Of a stretch of DNA of 32,139 nt, positions 32,139 to 32,139 are shown one piece after another. Source of the stretch: Deltaproteobacteria bacterium (lineage in GTDB: Bacteria; Myxococcota_A; Polyangia; DRWM01; JAAZOP01). The stretch covers positions 1 to 32,139 of the forward strand of contig JACRCZ010000038.1 of the NCBI GenBank assembly GCA_016218765.1, given 5' to 3'. The notes under the pieces are model-generated. The model was not told the DNA's origin. It saw only the letters and a program-made list of their open reading frames with translations, and ran no database searches. The translations under genes and the position numbers were made by a program. Every line of letters begins with the position of its first letter. Within the stretch, counting starts at the first letter, position 1.

Positions 32139-32139
32139 A

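Overview
This is a very GC-rich bacterial window with dense gene packing and many lipoproteins. The lipoproteins carry Asp/Ala-rich linkers, Cys-rich repeats and a MopE-type Asn/Asp metal-binding motif. Together with a Hanks-type Ser/Thr kinase carrying a C-terminal PEGA domain, they suggest a member of Myxococcota or a related deltaproteobacterial lineage. That assignment is an inference from gene style, not from a marker gene. No rRNA, tRNA, CRISPR array, transposase or phage gene was found, and no gene-free stretch exceeds 300 bases.

Layout. Bases 1-3304 hold the end of a succinate dehydrogenase/fumarate reductase operon (sdhC, sdhA, sdhB). Two lipoproteins of unknown function follow on the same strand (3346-5942). 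On the minus strand, 9606-5968 is a tight three-gene operon: a TPR/PEGA membrane protein, a Ser/Thr kinase with TM and PEGA domains, and a SLOG-like nucleotide-binding protein whose GTG start overlaps the kinase stop. Next come a minus-strand beta-propeller lipoprotein (9695-11179), a divergent plus-strand lipoprotein with three Cys-rich repeats and a caspase/gingipain-like His/Cys pair (11327-13303), and another lipoprotein (13431-14483). Glycogen phosphorylase (14570-17065, minus) is divergent from an FGGY sugar kinase whose stop overlaps the start of a hybrid histidine kinase (17169-20572). Then follow a ferredoxin-nitroreductase fusion, a MopE-like lipoprotein, a small beta-barrel-like protein, and a B12-binding radical SAM protein fused to a lipoprotein-like C-terminal domain (23530-26052). 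The last 6 kb is a surface-polysaccharide locus: four glycosyltransferases (26102-27220, 28823-29758, 29755-31077, 31086-32138 partial) and a Wzx-like flippase (27376-28851).

How it fits together. The sdh genes make a respiratory complex. The glgP/FGGY kinase/histidine kinase cluster may tie storage-glucan breakdown and sugar phosphorylation to a two-component signal. The kinase/PEGA/SLOG operon looks like a membrane signalling unit. The terminal genes assemble and flip a polysaccharide.

The most unusual feature is the gaps between genes. Many are filled by short arrays with a regular period of 7, 8, 9, about 10 or 26 bp, each family with its own motif. They sit mostly just 3' of genes. One copy lies in-frame inside the SLOG gene and another forms the C-terminus of a glycosyltransferase. 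A 61-bp copy (two mismatches) occurs twice, each time directly after a stop codon and in the same orientation relative to the gene it follows.
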